Positions 42,604 to 51,545 are shown, numbered from the stretch's first letter. The stretch: 64,000 nucleotides of DNA from Roseivirga sp. UBA6052 (GCA_002427755.1 DIYO01000002.1:62001-126000); one strand, 5' to 3'. Numbers and translations are program-made. Notes: a model not told the origin generated them from the letters alone.

Positions 42604-43491
42604 TTGAATGCTAAGACTACCATAACACTTCCAAGAGAATTCGACTTCTACAAATGCCTAAAATTTCTACAGAGAAATGAGGAAGAATGCCTTTTTAAAA
42701 CTGATCATGACACGATCTACACAAGTCTAAAAATTCATGAAGAGGTAGTCCCTTTTAGTATTAAAGCTTTAGACCAAGAACTTGAACTGAATTGGTCGAT
42801 AAATGAAAATTCTGAAGACCTCAAAGATGCCCTAGTTATTCATGTTAAAGAATGGCTAGACCTTGAAAGAGACTTGAACGCATTCTATCCAAAGCTCGAT
42901 GAAACCCCAAATCTTAAACCACTGCTCAGGTTTAAAGGCTTGCGACTTATTGGTATCCCTAGTCTATTTGAAGCGCTTTGCTGGAGTGTTATTGGCCAGC
43001 AGATTAATCTAAATTTTGCCTACAAACTCAAAAATCGTCTCGTTAAAGCCTATGGTACTCAATGTGAGTATCAGGGAAAAGTATTCTGGCATTTCCCGAC
43101 CCCAGAACGCTTATTAGAGTTGGATGACACATTTAGGGAATCCAATCAATACTCTAGAGGTAAGATCAATTACCTGAGAAATATCGCAGAAGCATTCGCA
43201 GAAGGATATGTTTCAAAAGAAAAGCTTAAATCCTTATCCAGCTTTGAAGAAAGACAAAGACTGTTAACCCAGATTAAAGGCATTGGTGAATGGTCTGCCA
43301 ATTATGCTTTAATGAAGTGTCTTCATGAACCACAGGCCATTCCTTTCGGTGATACCGGCCTTACGCAGGCATTATTCAATTTGGGGCTGATTACAGATAG
43401 AAAAGATCGTTATCAAATAGAGGAATTTTTTAAATCGGTAGAAGAGTGGGAAAGCTATACCACTTTTTATCTGTGGTATAGCTTAATGTAA
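42604..43491 (+). CDS. DNA-3-methyladenine glycosylase II (AlkA-type)
   Basis: 295 residues from a TTG start; the nearby ATG at 42608 is out of frame and no upstream in-frame start exists. The C-terminal half is an HhH-GPD domain: helix-hairpin-helix TQIKGIGEWSANYALMKCL with the catalytic aspartate a little later in IPFGDTGLTQAL. The N-terminal part is the AlkA_N-like beta domain, and FEALCWSVIGQQINLNFA is the usual GQQ segment. Removes alkylated purines from DNA in base excision repair. Confidence 0.9.
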   Translation: MNAKTTITLPREFDFYKCLKFLQRNEEECLFKTDHDTIYTSLKIHEEVVPFSIKALDQELELNWSINENSEDLKDALVIHVKEWLDLERDLNAFYPKLDETPNLKPLLRFKGLRLIGIPSLFEALCWSVIGQQINLNFAYKLKNRLVKAYGTQCEYQGKVFWHFPTPERLLELDDTFRESNQYSRGKINYLRNIAEAFAEGYVSKEKLKSLSSFEERQRLLTQIKGIGEWSANYALMKCLHEPQAIPFGDTGLTQALFNLGLITDRKDRYQIEEFFKSVEEWESYTTFYLWYSLM

Positions 43492-43495
43492 ATAA

Positions 43496-46090
43496 TCATT
43501 CAGTTCTTAAGGTCTCTGCAGGGTTGAGTCTCTTGACTTTCTGAATTTGAAAATTGACTGTGAACAGTGACACAGATAAAAGCAAGAGCACCGAAACAGT
43601 TAGTGGACCAAAACCAATCTTTGGATAGTATGCATAGATCTCTCCTAATAATTGACCTATTAGCAATACCGCTAAAGCGCAGCCTATTACCACAGCAAAA
43701 ATGATCACATATCTAAATCTCTTCAGCACTGTTAAACCCAATTCTATACCCGATGCTCCTAACACCTTTCGAATACCATACATTTTAATATGACTGGATA
43801 CGTTAATATTTACCAATCCGTACAAGCCAATACAGGCGATAAGAACGGCAATACTGGCTGTGAATAACATGATATTTCTAATGCCTTTGGCTTCTTCAAA
43901 ATGATTATCAAACGCCTCCGCTTGTATCCCAATTCCAAAGAGTTGGTCATCGGCTATCTCTTTCAATTCTTCTAGCAGTTCGTCTCTTTGGGCAACAATG
44001 TCACCCTCTTCCATTTCAATTAAATAGGATCTATACTGATTTTCAGGAACAGCACGCATGGCCATCCCTCTAATTCTTGTGTCAGGTGACCAATAGAAAA
44101 AGTCTTTTACTACCCCAACAATCGTGTACTGAATAGAATCTTGATAAACAGTTGTGCCATCGGGATTGAACTCAAGTTGCATCCTAGCCATAAAAGATTC
44201 GTTTACAACTAGCGTATTGTTCAAATCACTCTCTAATTCTGGATCAAAGAGCCTTCCCTCAACGAGCTCAACTTCTAATAGACCTGGGTAACTCGCCCCA
44301 ACCTCGAAGAATTCTGCATAGTAGTTTACTTCTCCATTCTTAAACTCATATCCATTTAACTCTCTACCTATGCTACTCTTGGTACCTGCTATTCGCAACA
44401 CCTCTGGTTTAGACTCAAGAAAAGCCAGAAACGATGCCTGATATACCGAATCTGGAATATTGACCGATAATTTATTGTACTGATCATATCCCCAGTCTCT
44501 CGCCTGATTTACTCTACCGGTATGCACAAACATAACTGCAGCCACAATAGTGATCATGGCAAGAATCATTTGAAAAGTGAGTAATACAGAGCTAAGCCCT
44601 TTATTACCCCTAGAAGAAACCGCCTTTTTTAGAATTTGGGTGGGTTTGTAAGCTGATGCTACAACTGCCGGATAAATGCCTGACACGAAAGTGATGAATA
44701 GCAGAATAGTCACTAAGAAGATCCAAAAATTTTGATGTCTCCAGATATCTAAGATTAAGTTTGATCCTGATATCTCGTTGAATGCTGGCAAAAGAAAAGA
44801 ACCTGCCAACAAGAGACCTAAGCATAATGAGAACGCACAGACTAAGAAATTCTCAACTAAGAATTGGAAAATCAGCTGTCTTCTTTGTCCACCAATCACC
44901 TTTCTTATTCCAATCTCTTTCAATCTCTTCATAACCATAGCCAAAGAGATATTAATAAAGTTAAAGACAGCCAATAGAAGCATAAACACCGATATAGCAC
45001 CTAATACTATGTTAGGTGCCAACGCAGGAGCAGATCCTACGCTATTATCGATCTCTAGAGAGTTTAAAGCCATCGTTCTTAAGGATTCAAGATGAAAGTA
45101 GCTGTAAGGATTAATCTCATTATCCTTGTTATGAATGGGAATCAAATCGTCCATTGCCGATTGAATAATTTCTGAAGCAACACCCGATTGCCTTTGAATA
45201 AAGAAATTAGCATTCCATGTGTCACGAGACTTTCTCAACAATTGCTCAAAGTGAGAATAATTCACAAGCACATAATTCTGCATGCTCGAATTATTCGGCT
45301 TCTCTTTAAGTACAGCCCCTACTTTAAAAGTCTTCCACTCTTCTCCAATCTTAAGCTCTAATGTTTTATCAATTGCGAGCTCTTGACCAAAAAACCTAAG
45401 TGCTGCATCCTCATTAATTACAACCTGATCTGGTTGAGACAGCGCGTTAATATTTCCCGCTACCAATTGAAATGAAAAAATATCTAGATAGGCTTCATCT
45501 ACAAACAGGCTAAATGTAGTAGTCTCTTTACCCGACACCTTGGTACCGGCTCTGTAAAAAGAGTATCTAGTAGATTTCTCAATGCCTGGTACAGATTTCA
45601 AGATCTCCTGTCTCAGATTATTATCTGTGGCTCCATTCCATATCTTTTCAGAATCCTTTTCTTCCCAATGCGTTACCAGAAAGATATCATCTAAATTCTC
45701 ATGCGTATTATCTTTTACATAAGAGTACTCAATCCATTTAAATGAGACTATTGAACAAGCTAAGGCTATGGACAGTCCTAGCACATTGATAGTTGAGGAT
45801 AGGCGCTGCTTCCACAAATTGCGTACGCCAATTTTGAAGTAATTCTTAAAAATTCCCATGTTGTTAAGTTTTTGAGTTTTGTTTGACCTTTTAATATTTG
45901 ACCATCTGAAAAGCCTAAGGACATCCCAGATAAATGAATTCTTTGCTTTTTGATACCCCTTCTCTTCCAAGCGCCAATAGAAGAGTTCGTGAACATCTCC
46001 TTGAATTTGTTCTAGAAGCTCAGGATTGCAGAACCACTTCAAAAAGCGATCTGCCCATTTAGGAGGCTTATAATCGAATATATCTTTCAC
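43496..46090 (-). CDS. FtsX-type ABC transporter permease with permease-prefix domain
   Basis: 864 residues. The first 70 residues (PPKWADRFLKWFCNPELLEQIQGDVHELFYWRLEEKG) are the permease prefix domain type 2. Then comes the classic duplicated layout: MacB-PCD plus FtsX (about 95-490) and a second MacB-PCD plus FtsX (about 510-864), eight membrane helices in all. The ATPase partner is not encoded nearby. Translationally coupled to the PadR regulator upstream (4-bp overlap), a pairing common in Bacteroidota. Substrate unknown; relatives are annotated as antimicrobial-peptide exporters. Confidence 0.9.
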   Translation of the reverse strand: MKDIFDYKPPKWADRFLKWFCNPELLEQIQGDVHELFYWRLEEKGYQKAKNSFIWDVLRLFRWSNIKRSNKTQKLNNMGIFKNYFKIGVRNLWKQRLSSTINVLGLSIALACSIVSFKWIEYSYVKDNTHENLDDIFLVTHWEEKDSEKIWNGATDNNLRQEILKSVPGIEKSTRYSFYRAGTKVSGKETTTFSLFVDEAYLDIFSFQLVAGNINALSQPDQVVINEDAALRFFGQELAIDKTLELKIGEEWKTFKVGAVLKEKPNNSSMQNYVLVNYSHFEQLLRKSRDTWNANFFIQRQSGVASEIIQSAMDDLIPIHNKDNEINPYSYFHLESLRTMALNSLEIDNSVGSAPALAPNIVLGAISVFMLLLAVFNFINISLAMVMKRLKEIGIRKVIGGQRRQLIFQFLVENFLVCAFSLCLGLLLAGSFLLPAFNEISGSNLILDIWRHQNFWIFLVTILLFITFVSGIYPAVVASAYKPTQILKKAVSSRGNKGLSSVLLTFQMILAMITIVAAVMFVHTGRVNQARDWGYDQYNKLSVNIPDSVYQASFLAFLESKPEVLRIAGTKSSIGRELNGYEFKNGEVNYYAEFFEVGASYPGLLEVELVEGRLFDPELESDLNNTLVVNESFMARMQLEFNPDGTTVYQDSIQYTIVGVVKDFFYWSPDTRIRGMAMRAVPENQYRSYLIEMEEGDIVAQRDELLEELKEIADDQLFGIGIQAEAFDNHFEEAKGIRNIMLFTASIAVLIACIGLYGLVNINVSSHIKMYGIRKVLGASGIELGLTVLKRFRYVIIFAVVIGCALAVLLIGQLLGEIYAYYPKIGFGPLTVSVLLLLSVSLFTVNFQIQKVKRLNPAETLRTE

Positions 46091-46431
46091 GTACTAAAAG
46101 AGTATGATGCACCTTGAGGCAATTGAGCATACAGATTTTCACGCATAGACCTGACCTGATCTAGCATTTCTCGTCCTGCAGAAGTAAGCGTGTAAAATCT
46201 CTTTCTCCTACCTCCTCTCACTTTTGACGCTCCTCCCATTGAAGAGTTAAGCCAACCTTTCTCTTCAAGCCTAGCAAGAACAGCATGGATTCCACTAATA
46301 TTCACCTCTCTGCCTGTTTGATCCCTAATCTCTTTTAGTACGCCTACAGCATATGCATCATCACCAAGTATGCCTACCACAAGAAGAATAAGCTCTTCTA
46401 GCTCGCCTATATATGATCCTTTTCCTTTCAC
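46087..46431 (-). CDS. PadR-family transcriptional regulator
   Basis: 114 residues if it starts at GTG 46431, giving the usual PadR beginning (KGSYIGELEELILLVVGILGDDAYAVGVLKEI). A longer TTG start at 46458 is open but would overlap the promoter and operator. The winged helix has ISGIHAVLARLEEKGWL and the wing GGRRKRFYTLTSAGREML. It should bind the palindrome just upstream and control itself and the permease gene with which it overlaps by 4 bp. Confidence 0.88.
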   Translation of the reverse strand: MKGKGSYIGELEELILLVVGILGDDAYAVGVLKEIRDQTGREVNISGIHAVLARLEEKGWLNSSMGGASKVRGGRRKRFYTLTSAGREMLDQVRSMRENLYAQLPQGASYSFST

Positions 46432-46442
46432 TGTATTATATT

Positions 46443-46490
46443 TACAAACATAGAACAAATATATTATCTACATGTTTGTAGAACAAATAT
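46443..46490 (-). promoter_or_regulatory. Promoter and probable PadR operator
   Basis: Inverted repeat TACAAACAT (46443-46451) and ATGTTTGTA (46472-46480), centre 20 nt. Overlapping it on the minus strand is TATGTTTG (46445-46452), a perfect TAnnTTTG box about 15 bp before the GTG start. AGAACAAATAT also occurs twice (46452 and 46480). ATGT/ACAT arms are typical of PadR sites. Confidence 0.6.
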
Positions 46491-46584
46491 TTTCAGATTA
46501 AAAGCTTAATAATGAGTATATTATAACTTAGTAGGTGAAAGTGCGCTTTCAGTTGTATTTATAATAGATCAAAAACCACATCCT

Positions 46585-47316
46585 ATGAAGAATTTTAATA
46601 AACTCCTTCTCTTAAGTTTTTTGCTATTGACTATGAGCATTGCCTATGGGCAAGAAAAAGCTGTCACAGGGAAGGTATATGCATTTAAAGACACTCCCCT
46701 TAAAAATGTGACCATCGTTTCTAAAAAGAGTAAGCAAGAAGTCTTATCAGACGAATACGGAAACTTTTCAATTGAAGTAGCAAAGAACGACAAACTGGTG
46801 TTTACTGGTGCCGGATTTGAAAAGCACATTGAGCGTGTAAAAGCTGGACAGAAGCTTAATCTTAAATTGTATTTCCTTGGTGGCGCTAGTAACGAAAAGG
46901 TTGCTGTGGGTCAAGGTGTCGTAACAGAGTCTTCTCTGCTCTTTGCCAAATCGAACTTTCTTGAATACAACAATAAGAATCACACCTACACAGATATTTG
47001 GATGTTACTTCAAGGCCAATTCCCTGGCGTACAGATTCTACCTAAAGATGGAGGTGCTGGAAAGAAAGTGGTTATTAGAGATGCTAAATGGTTAAGTGGC
47101 AGATCTAATGAAGCCATGTACATTGTAGATGGTCAGATTTGGCAAGACATCTCGGTTATTCAACCTATGGAAGTTAAGACTGTCAAGGTGATGAAAGATG
47201 GCGCTTCTTTAGGTTTTAGAGCCGTAAACGGAGCTGTTATTATAACTACCATAGATGAAATAGGTAAGACCAGCAAAAACAATTCAAGGCAATTGAAAAG
47301 AACTAAAACAGAATAA
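46585..47316 (+). CDS. Carboxypeptidase-regulatory-like and TonB-plug domain protein without barrel
   Basis: 243 residues. Signal peptide (LLLLSFLLLTMSIAYG), a carboxypeptidase-regulatory-like domain (about 23-95, VTGKVYAFKDTPLKNVTIVSKKS), then a TonB-receptor plug-like domain (about 120-225: DIWMLLQGQFPGVQILPK, NEAMYIVDGQIW, VMKDGASLGFRAVNGAVIITT). The outer-membrane barrel that normally follows is absent, and a terminator comes right after, so it is a complete short protein, not a broken gene. Role unknown. Confidence 0.82.
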   Translation: MKNFNKLLLLSFLLLTMSIAYGQEKAVTGKVYAFKDTPLKNVTIVSKKSKQEVLSDEYGNFSIEVAKNDKLVFTGAGFEKHIERVKAGQKLNLKLYFLGGASNEKVAVGQGVVTESSLLFAKSNFLEYNNKNHTYTDIWMLLQGQFPGVQILPKDGGAGKKVVIRDAKWLSGRSNEAMYIVDGQIWQDISVIQPMEVKTVKVMKDGASLGFRAVNGAVIITTIDEIGKTSKNNSRQLKRTKTE

Positions 47317-47320
47317 AAAA

Positions 47321-47340
47321 AGCCGCTTTAAGCGGCTTTT
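47321..47340. terminator. Terminator between convergent genes
   Basis: AGCCGC (47321-47326), loop TTTAA, GCGGCT (47332-47337), followed by T residues and preceded by an A run; it serves both the 46585 gene and the minus-strand peptidase. Confidence 0.88.
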
Positions 47341-47343
47341 CTT

Positions 47344-48711
47344 TTATCTCCCTAACTGTTGATATGGAAATACAACAGTTGATTCATTTCCATCTCGTCC
47401 TACAGCTGCAACTCCAAAATAATAATTGTCTATCACGATTCCTTTGAGGGTATGTCTGTTCACATTTCTCACATAAACGAAGTTATCCCAAGTTGGAGAA
47501 GTGGTTAAGCGCCAATAAACTTTGTAACCGGCAATATTAGAACTAGTATTTTCCTCCCAAGCTAAAGTAGTCGATGGTCTCACGGCTCCGCCAATCTTAA
47601 CACTTTTAGGGGCAGGTGGTGCCCAAGCCAAACCAGCCAGTGAGATGGCATTAACTGCCGTTAACTTTTTAGCATATCCAAAATTCACCCCTTCTACCAC
47701 ATCGCCATATTTAATTCCATTCTCTTCTCGAATATCTTGATGCTGTCTGTTGTAATTCTCATGAGCTTCCATAATTCTTACGCCAGGATAGCCTAAATCA
47801 TTGAAAGGCCTATGGTGTCCTCCCCTACCAAATCTATCTAAACGATAAATCATCATGGGATTCATTTCAGGCATATAGGTTTTCACCTGCTTATGAATAT
47901 AACGCGCTAACTGGCGAGAATTGCCGTCTACTTCACCTCCAGTAAATCTTCTACTCTGCCTTCTTCTTTGTGATTCATTTGCAGGAGTAGGTTCCGAAAA
48001 TATTCTAAAAGTACGATTGTCAATTACACCATCTACTCCTTCAATATTCCCAACCATATCATTATTCAACACACCTTGAATCTCCCAGTTGTTCTCTTTG
48101 GCATAATTAGCCAAACCTCTACCACCAAAGAGCCCTTGCTCTTCACCAGAGAGACCCACAAAAGCAATGCTGTGTTTAAAGTTATATTTCGAAAGTACTC
48201 TGGCAGCTTCGATCGTACCTGCCATACCACTTGCATTATCGTTCGCTCCAGGGGCATCAATTTCAAAATTCATGGTATTAGATGCTCTAGAATCAATATC
48301 GCCAGACATAATTACATAAGAGTCGGGATACTCGGTTCCTCTAAGAACAGCTACTACATTGACTACATAGGCATCTTTGGGTATCCGTCTTCCCATTTCT
48401 GTGGTAACCAAATCTTTTTGATAAAAGACTTCTAAACAACCACCACAAGACTCTGATATTTTTTCGAATTCAGCCTTAATCCATCGTCTTGCTGCACCGA
48501 TACCTCTTGTATCAGATAGAGTATCTGAGAAAGTATTTCTAGTTCCAAAATTGGCCAGAGTTCTGATGTCTGACTCTATTCGATCTTCGGAGACATTTTG
48601 GATGATTTCGTACATTCTTTGATCTACTTGAGGAGGAGCTCCCTGAGCAGACAATTGGTAACATACACCAACCAAACCTATTGTTAGAATAAGTGAAAAT
48701 AGTTTACGCAT
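47344..48711 (-). CDS. Exported M28-family metallopeptidase with C-terminal fibronectin III-like domain
   Basis: 455 residues. Signal peptide (LILTIGLVGVCYQLSA). Peptidase domain about residues 30-355 with PGANDNASG (metal aspartate), LSGEEQGLFGG (catalytic Glu), NNDMVGN (metal Asp) and MEAHENYNRQHQD (metal His). The first metal histidine expected in GHxDS is aspartate here (SGDIDSR, D138). A fibronectin-III-like domain fills the last 95 residues. Probably an aminopeptidase acting outside the cytoplasm. Confidence 0.87.
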   Translation of the reverse strand: MRKLFSLILTIGLVGVCYQLSAQGAPPQVDQRMYEIIQNVSEDRIESDIRTLANFGTRNTFSDTLSDTRGIGAARRWIKAEFEKISESCGGCLEVFYQKDLVTTEMGRRIPKDAYVVNVVAVLRGTEYPDSYVIMSGDIDSRASNTMNFEIDAPGANDNASGMAGTIEAARVLSKYNFKHSIAFVGLSGEEQGLFGGRGLANYAKENNWEIQGVLNNDMVGNIEGVDGVIDNRTFRIFSEPTPANESQRRRQSRRFTGGEVDGNSRQLARYIHKQVKTYMPEMNPMMIYRLDRFGRGGHHRPFNDLGYPGVRIMEAHENYNRQHQDIREENGIKYGDVVEGVNFGYAKKLTAVNAISLAGLAWAPPAPKSVKIGGAVRPSTTLAWEENTSSNIAGYKVYWRLTTSPTWDNFVYVRNVNRHTLKGIVIDNYYFGVAAVGRDGNESTVVFPYQQLGR

Positions 48712-48736
48712 AGTTTCAGTATTGAGCTTCTAAGCT

Positions 48737-48769
48737 AAACAATCATTTAACCTAGTGGAATGATTGTTT
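48737..48769. promoter_or_regulatory. 11-bp inverted repeat upstream of the M28 peptidase
   Basis: AAACAATCATT (48737-48747) and AATGATTGTTT (48759-48769), perfect, centre 11 nt. It lies 26 bp before the peptidase start codon (minus strand). It could be an operator or a hairpin in the leader. Confidence 0.5.
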
Positions 48770-48929
48770 TACAAATGGAGAATCAAGATAAAATCTTGAA
48801 TTAATTCTAAGGGTATTCCTCTGTTCAATTGTATAATTATTACACTTGAAAGCAAAAAATCAATATTTCTTGCGAGTGTAACCAACTTGGCACAAACATT
48901 GTCGTATAAGTAGACAAGGAAAAGTAGAA

Positions 48930-49046
48930 ATGAAGAAGAGAACAGTTTTATTATCAGCAGCAGCAGTTATCGCAACAGGTCTAGGTATCTACAGTATTGC
49001 AGGTAAGAAAATAGCCTTACCAAAGAAAAGAAGCACCGCTAAATAA
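48930..49046 (+). CDS. 38-residue membrane peptide
   Basis: Starts with ATG AAG AAG AGA after a good ribosome-binding sequence (AAGGAAAAG, about 8 bp upstream), which is rare in this window and supports translation. The product has a basic start (MKKRTV), one hydrophobic helix (LLSAAAVIATGLGIYSIA) and a basic tail (GKKIALPKKRSTAK). A terminator follows 32 bp later, so it forms its own unit. No family recognised. Confidence 0.65.
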   Translation: MKKRTVLLSAAAVIATGLGIYSIAGKKIALPKKRSTAK

Positions 49047-49078
49047 AATTAGGTGGTTAAATACTGTTAATGTTATTT

Positions 49079-49102
49079 GCCTCGGTATTACCGGGGCTTT
49101 TT
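49079..49102 (+). terminator. Terminator of the 38-residue peptide gene
   Basis: GCCTCGGT (49079-49086), loop ATT, ACCGGGGC (49090-49097), then TTTTT. Confidence 0.85.
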
Positions 49103-49142
49103 AGTGTTTATTCTTTATTACTTTAGGGGATCAATTGGTTAT

Positions 49143-49730
49143 ATGAGTAGAGCATCGCTTATCTTATTCGGATTATTTCTTACGATCACTGTTTCAGCCC
49201 AAAGGGGTATTCAAGACCCAAGACTATTTATCGACAGTGCTGTGGTTTTGATGGATAGGGCCGAATATGAGAAGGCTGATGAATACTTTATGTCCGCACT
49301 TAACCAGATTGATCTACTTTCTGCCGACTTTTGCTTCTATTTTGGTAAGAACTCTTTTTACCTAAAAAAATATGCACAAAGTATAGATTGGCTCAATAAA
49401 TATTTAGAGCTCAAAGGATCGAGAGGTCAATTCTCAGAAGAGACACTATCTATCTTGGAAAATGCTGAAGAGGCCTTTAGAAACGATAAAAGTAGTGTTG
49501 GGCCAAGTGCAAATGTCAATAGCAAATTCTTCTACAAAAACACTGTGAATTGCCAAGACGGTACTTACATCACCTGTCCTGTCTGTAAAGGTCAAGGTGT
49601 GATTATAACACTCACTAAGTATGGTGAAAAGAACTATAAGACTTGCCCCTATTCTACCAATGGGGTTTTATCCTGTGGTGAATACAACCTCTTGATACAA
49701 GGTCTTTTAGAGCCGAAGAAAAAGAATTAA
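49143..49730 (+). CDS. Exported TPR-like protein with C-terminal cysteine motif
   Basis: 195 residues from ATG 49143; a longer TTG start at 49077 lies inside the preceding terminator and is unlikely. Signal peptide (SLILFGLFLTITVSA), then helical repeats resembling TPRs (RAEYEKADEYFMSALNQID, NSFYLKKYAQSIDWLNKYLEL). The C-terminus has CPVCKGQG, then CPYSTNGVLSCGEY, like half of a DnaJ zinc finger. Function unknown. Its end overlaps the convergent phosphorylase gene by 4 bp. Confidence 0.72.
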   Translation: MSRASLILFGLFLTITVSAQRGIQDPRLFIDSAVVLMDRAEYEKADEYFMSALNQIDLLSADFCFYFGKNSFYLKKYAQSIDWLNKYLELKGSRGQFSEETLSILENAEEAFRNDKSSVGPSANVNSKFFYKNTVNCQDGTYITCPVCKGQGVIITLTKYGEKNYKTCPYSTNGVLSCGEYNLLIQGLLEPKKKN

Positions 49731-50578
49731 ACGATTCGATTTAAGGTCTCCTTAATCAAACCTTCAACCGCCCCTTCATGATTTTTTGAAAACTCCTGCC
49801 TTGCTCTATTGGCAATTAGTACATTTAAGCTCAACATGTTATGGCCTAACATAGAGCAGAGCGCATAATAGGCAGCTGTTTCCATCTCAAAATTTGTCAC
49901 GCGTCCTAATGGGGTCTCCATGGCAGCTAACTGATCTACCATTTTAGGGTTTGACAGCGGCAATCTAACAGCACGTCCTTGAGGAGCATAAAAGCCTGGA
50001 GATGTAACCGTAACCCCTTGGTAGAATGTATCATCAAACTTAGCGAGTAATCTTTCAGAGGGCTTAGAAACGTAAGGTTTGAAGTTAAATCCTAGCTCAT
50101 TCTTCAATCTCGATTCAAACTCCTCAAATTCCGAATCCCTTTCATAGAATTCCATTAAGCTATCTAATCCAATGGCCCCTTTAGAAGCCAAAAATGCATC
50201 TAACGGTATATCTTCTTGCATACAACCCGAAGTACCGATTCTGTAGATATCTAATGAAGTATGCTCATTTTTAATTGTTCTAGTTTCAAAGTCAATATTG
50301 ACTAAGGCATCGAGTTCTGTAATCAATAATTCAACATTATCTGTGCCCATACCAGAGCTAACCACAGATATTTCTTTACCGCCTATTTCACCGGTATGTG
50401 TAACTAACTCTCTACTGTTTACCTGAAAATGAATCTTATCGAAATAAGCGCTGATCTTCGGTACCCTTTCAGGATCGCCTACCACAATTATGGTTTGGGC
50501 AATCATTTCAGGGTGAAGATTGAGATGATAAATCCTTCCTTCCGGACTTATTATTAGTTCAGATTCGGGGATGCGCAT
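49727..50578 (-). CDS. Nucleoside phosphorylase (uridine phosphorylase-like)
   Basis: 283 residues. PNP/UDP family 1 motifs: VVGDPERVPKI near the N-terminus, VSSGMGTDNVELLI, YRIGTSGCMQ and NFEMETAAYYALCSMLG. It cleaves a nucleoside with phosphate in a salvage pathway; the subgroup looks uridine phosphorylase-like but substrate is not certain. The next gene upstream, trhO, ends one base before it starts, so the two are co-transcribed. Confidence 0.88.
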   Translation of the reverse strand: MRIPESELIISPEGRIYHLNLHPEMIAQTIIVVGDPERVPKISAYFDKIHFQVNSRELVTHTGEIGGKEISVVSSGMGTDNVELLITELDALVNIDFETRTIKNEHTSLDIYRIGTSGCMQEDIPLDAFLASKGAIGLDSLMEFYERDSEFEEFESRLKNELGFNFKPYVSKPSERLLAKFDDTFYQGVTVTSPGFYAPQGRAVRLPLSNPKMVDQLAAMETPLGRVTNFEMETAAYYALCSMLGHNMLSLNVLIANRARQEFSKNHEGAVEGLIKETLNRIV

Positions 50579-50579
50579 A

Positions 50580-51545
50580 TTAATTAATCTTGGCAGGATC
50601 TCTTTTCACCCCTTTAAGTGGGTTGTAATGGTTTGTATTCTTTTGATAGTATCCTGTACCATCATATGGTCTTCGATTCGGGTTTTCTCTACATTCCTCA
50701 GAACAGCAACCATCCATTAACCATCCAGCCTCTTCAGACATTGGAATATGTGCATTGCATTCAGGATTTGCGCAGTTAACCATTCTATCTGTTGGTACCC
50801 CAGTAATGTAGCATTTAGATAGTATTGAAGGATTAACTGTATTGACATCCGCTACAATTCGATTATCGAAAACATAGCACTTGCCTTCAAAGTCTTTGCC
50901 TTCTGCCTCAATACCATATTTAATTATACCGCCATGTAATTGATGTACATCTTCAAATCCCTGATCGATTAAATACGCACTTGCCTTCTCGCATTTAATT
51001 CCCCCAGTACAGTAAGTAATTACTTTCTTGCCCTTAAGGTGATCCAATTCTTTCACTTTTTCAGGAAAATCGCGGAAGTTGTCAATGTCTAGAGTAAGCG
51101 CATTTTTAAACTTGCCCACATTGTGTTCATAGTTGCTTCTTACATCTAGAATCACAGTATCTTCCGGTTGCTCTTCAAGCACTTTTCTAAATTCAGCAGG
51201 CTCTACATAAGCTCCCGTTTTCTCTCTAGGGTTAATCTGTCTGAGGCTAGAATGTACAATCTCTGGCTTAACCCGAACATGTAATTTAGCAAAGGCCATT
51301 TCATCATGTGGTTCAACCTTGAATTCGGTATCAGCAAATCTGCAATCAGACTGAACATAGTTCATATATGCTTCGCAGTCTTCTTTTAAGCCAGATACTG
51401 TTCCGTTTAATCCTTCTGGAGAAATGATGATTCTCCCTCTCAAATTATTCTCTATACAAAAGAGGTGGTGTTCTTCTCTGTATGCCTCAAAATCCTTGAT
51501 CTCAGCATAACAGTAATACAGTAGTATTGAGTATTGCTTTTCCAT
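50580..51545 (-). CDS. trhO: tRNA uridine(34) hydroxylase (rhodanese-like YceA family)
   Basis: 321 residues. N-terminal acylphosphatase-like domain (LRGRIIISPEGLNGTVSG), a rhodanese domain with the catalytic cysteine in TYCTGGIKCEKASAYL, and a C-terminal cysteine-rich part (VNCANPECNAHIPMSEEAGWLMDGCCSEEC) typical of TrhO. Hydroxylates U34 of certain tRNAs. Confidence 0.93.
   Translation of the reverse strand: MEKQYSILLYYCYAEIKDFEAYREEHHLFCIENNLRGRIIISPEGLNGTVSGLKEDCEAYMNYVQSDCRFADTEFKVEPHDEMAFAKLHVRVKPEIVHSSLRQINPREKTGAYVEPAEFRKVLEEQPEDTVILDVRSNYEHNVGKFKNALTLDIDNFRDFPEKVKELDHLKGKKVITYCTGGIKCEKASAYLIDQGFEDVHQLHGGIIKYGIEAEGKDFEGKCYVFDNRIVADVNTVNPSILSKCYITGVPTDRMVNCANPECNAHIPMSEEAGWLMDGCCSEECRENPNRRPYDGTGYYQKNTNHYNPLKGVKRDPAKIN

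Noticed and set aside
46585..47316. Truncated or frameshifted SusC receptor
   Set aside because: A strong terminator follows directly and no barrel-like sequence is found in other frames downstream; it appears to be a complete short protein.
49077..49142. TTG start adding 22 residues to the TPR-like protein
   Set aside because: The extension is encoded by the stem of a terminator; the ATG at 49143 starts a normal signal peptide.
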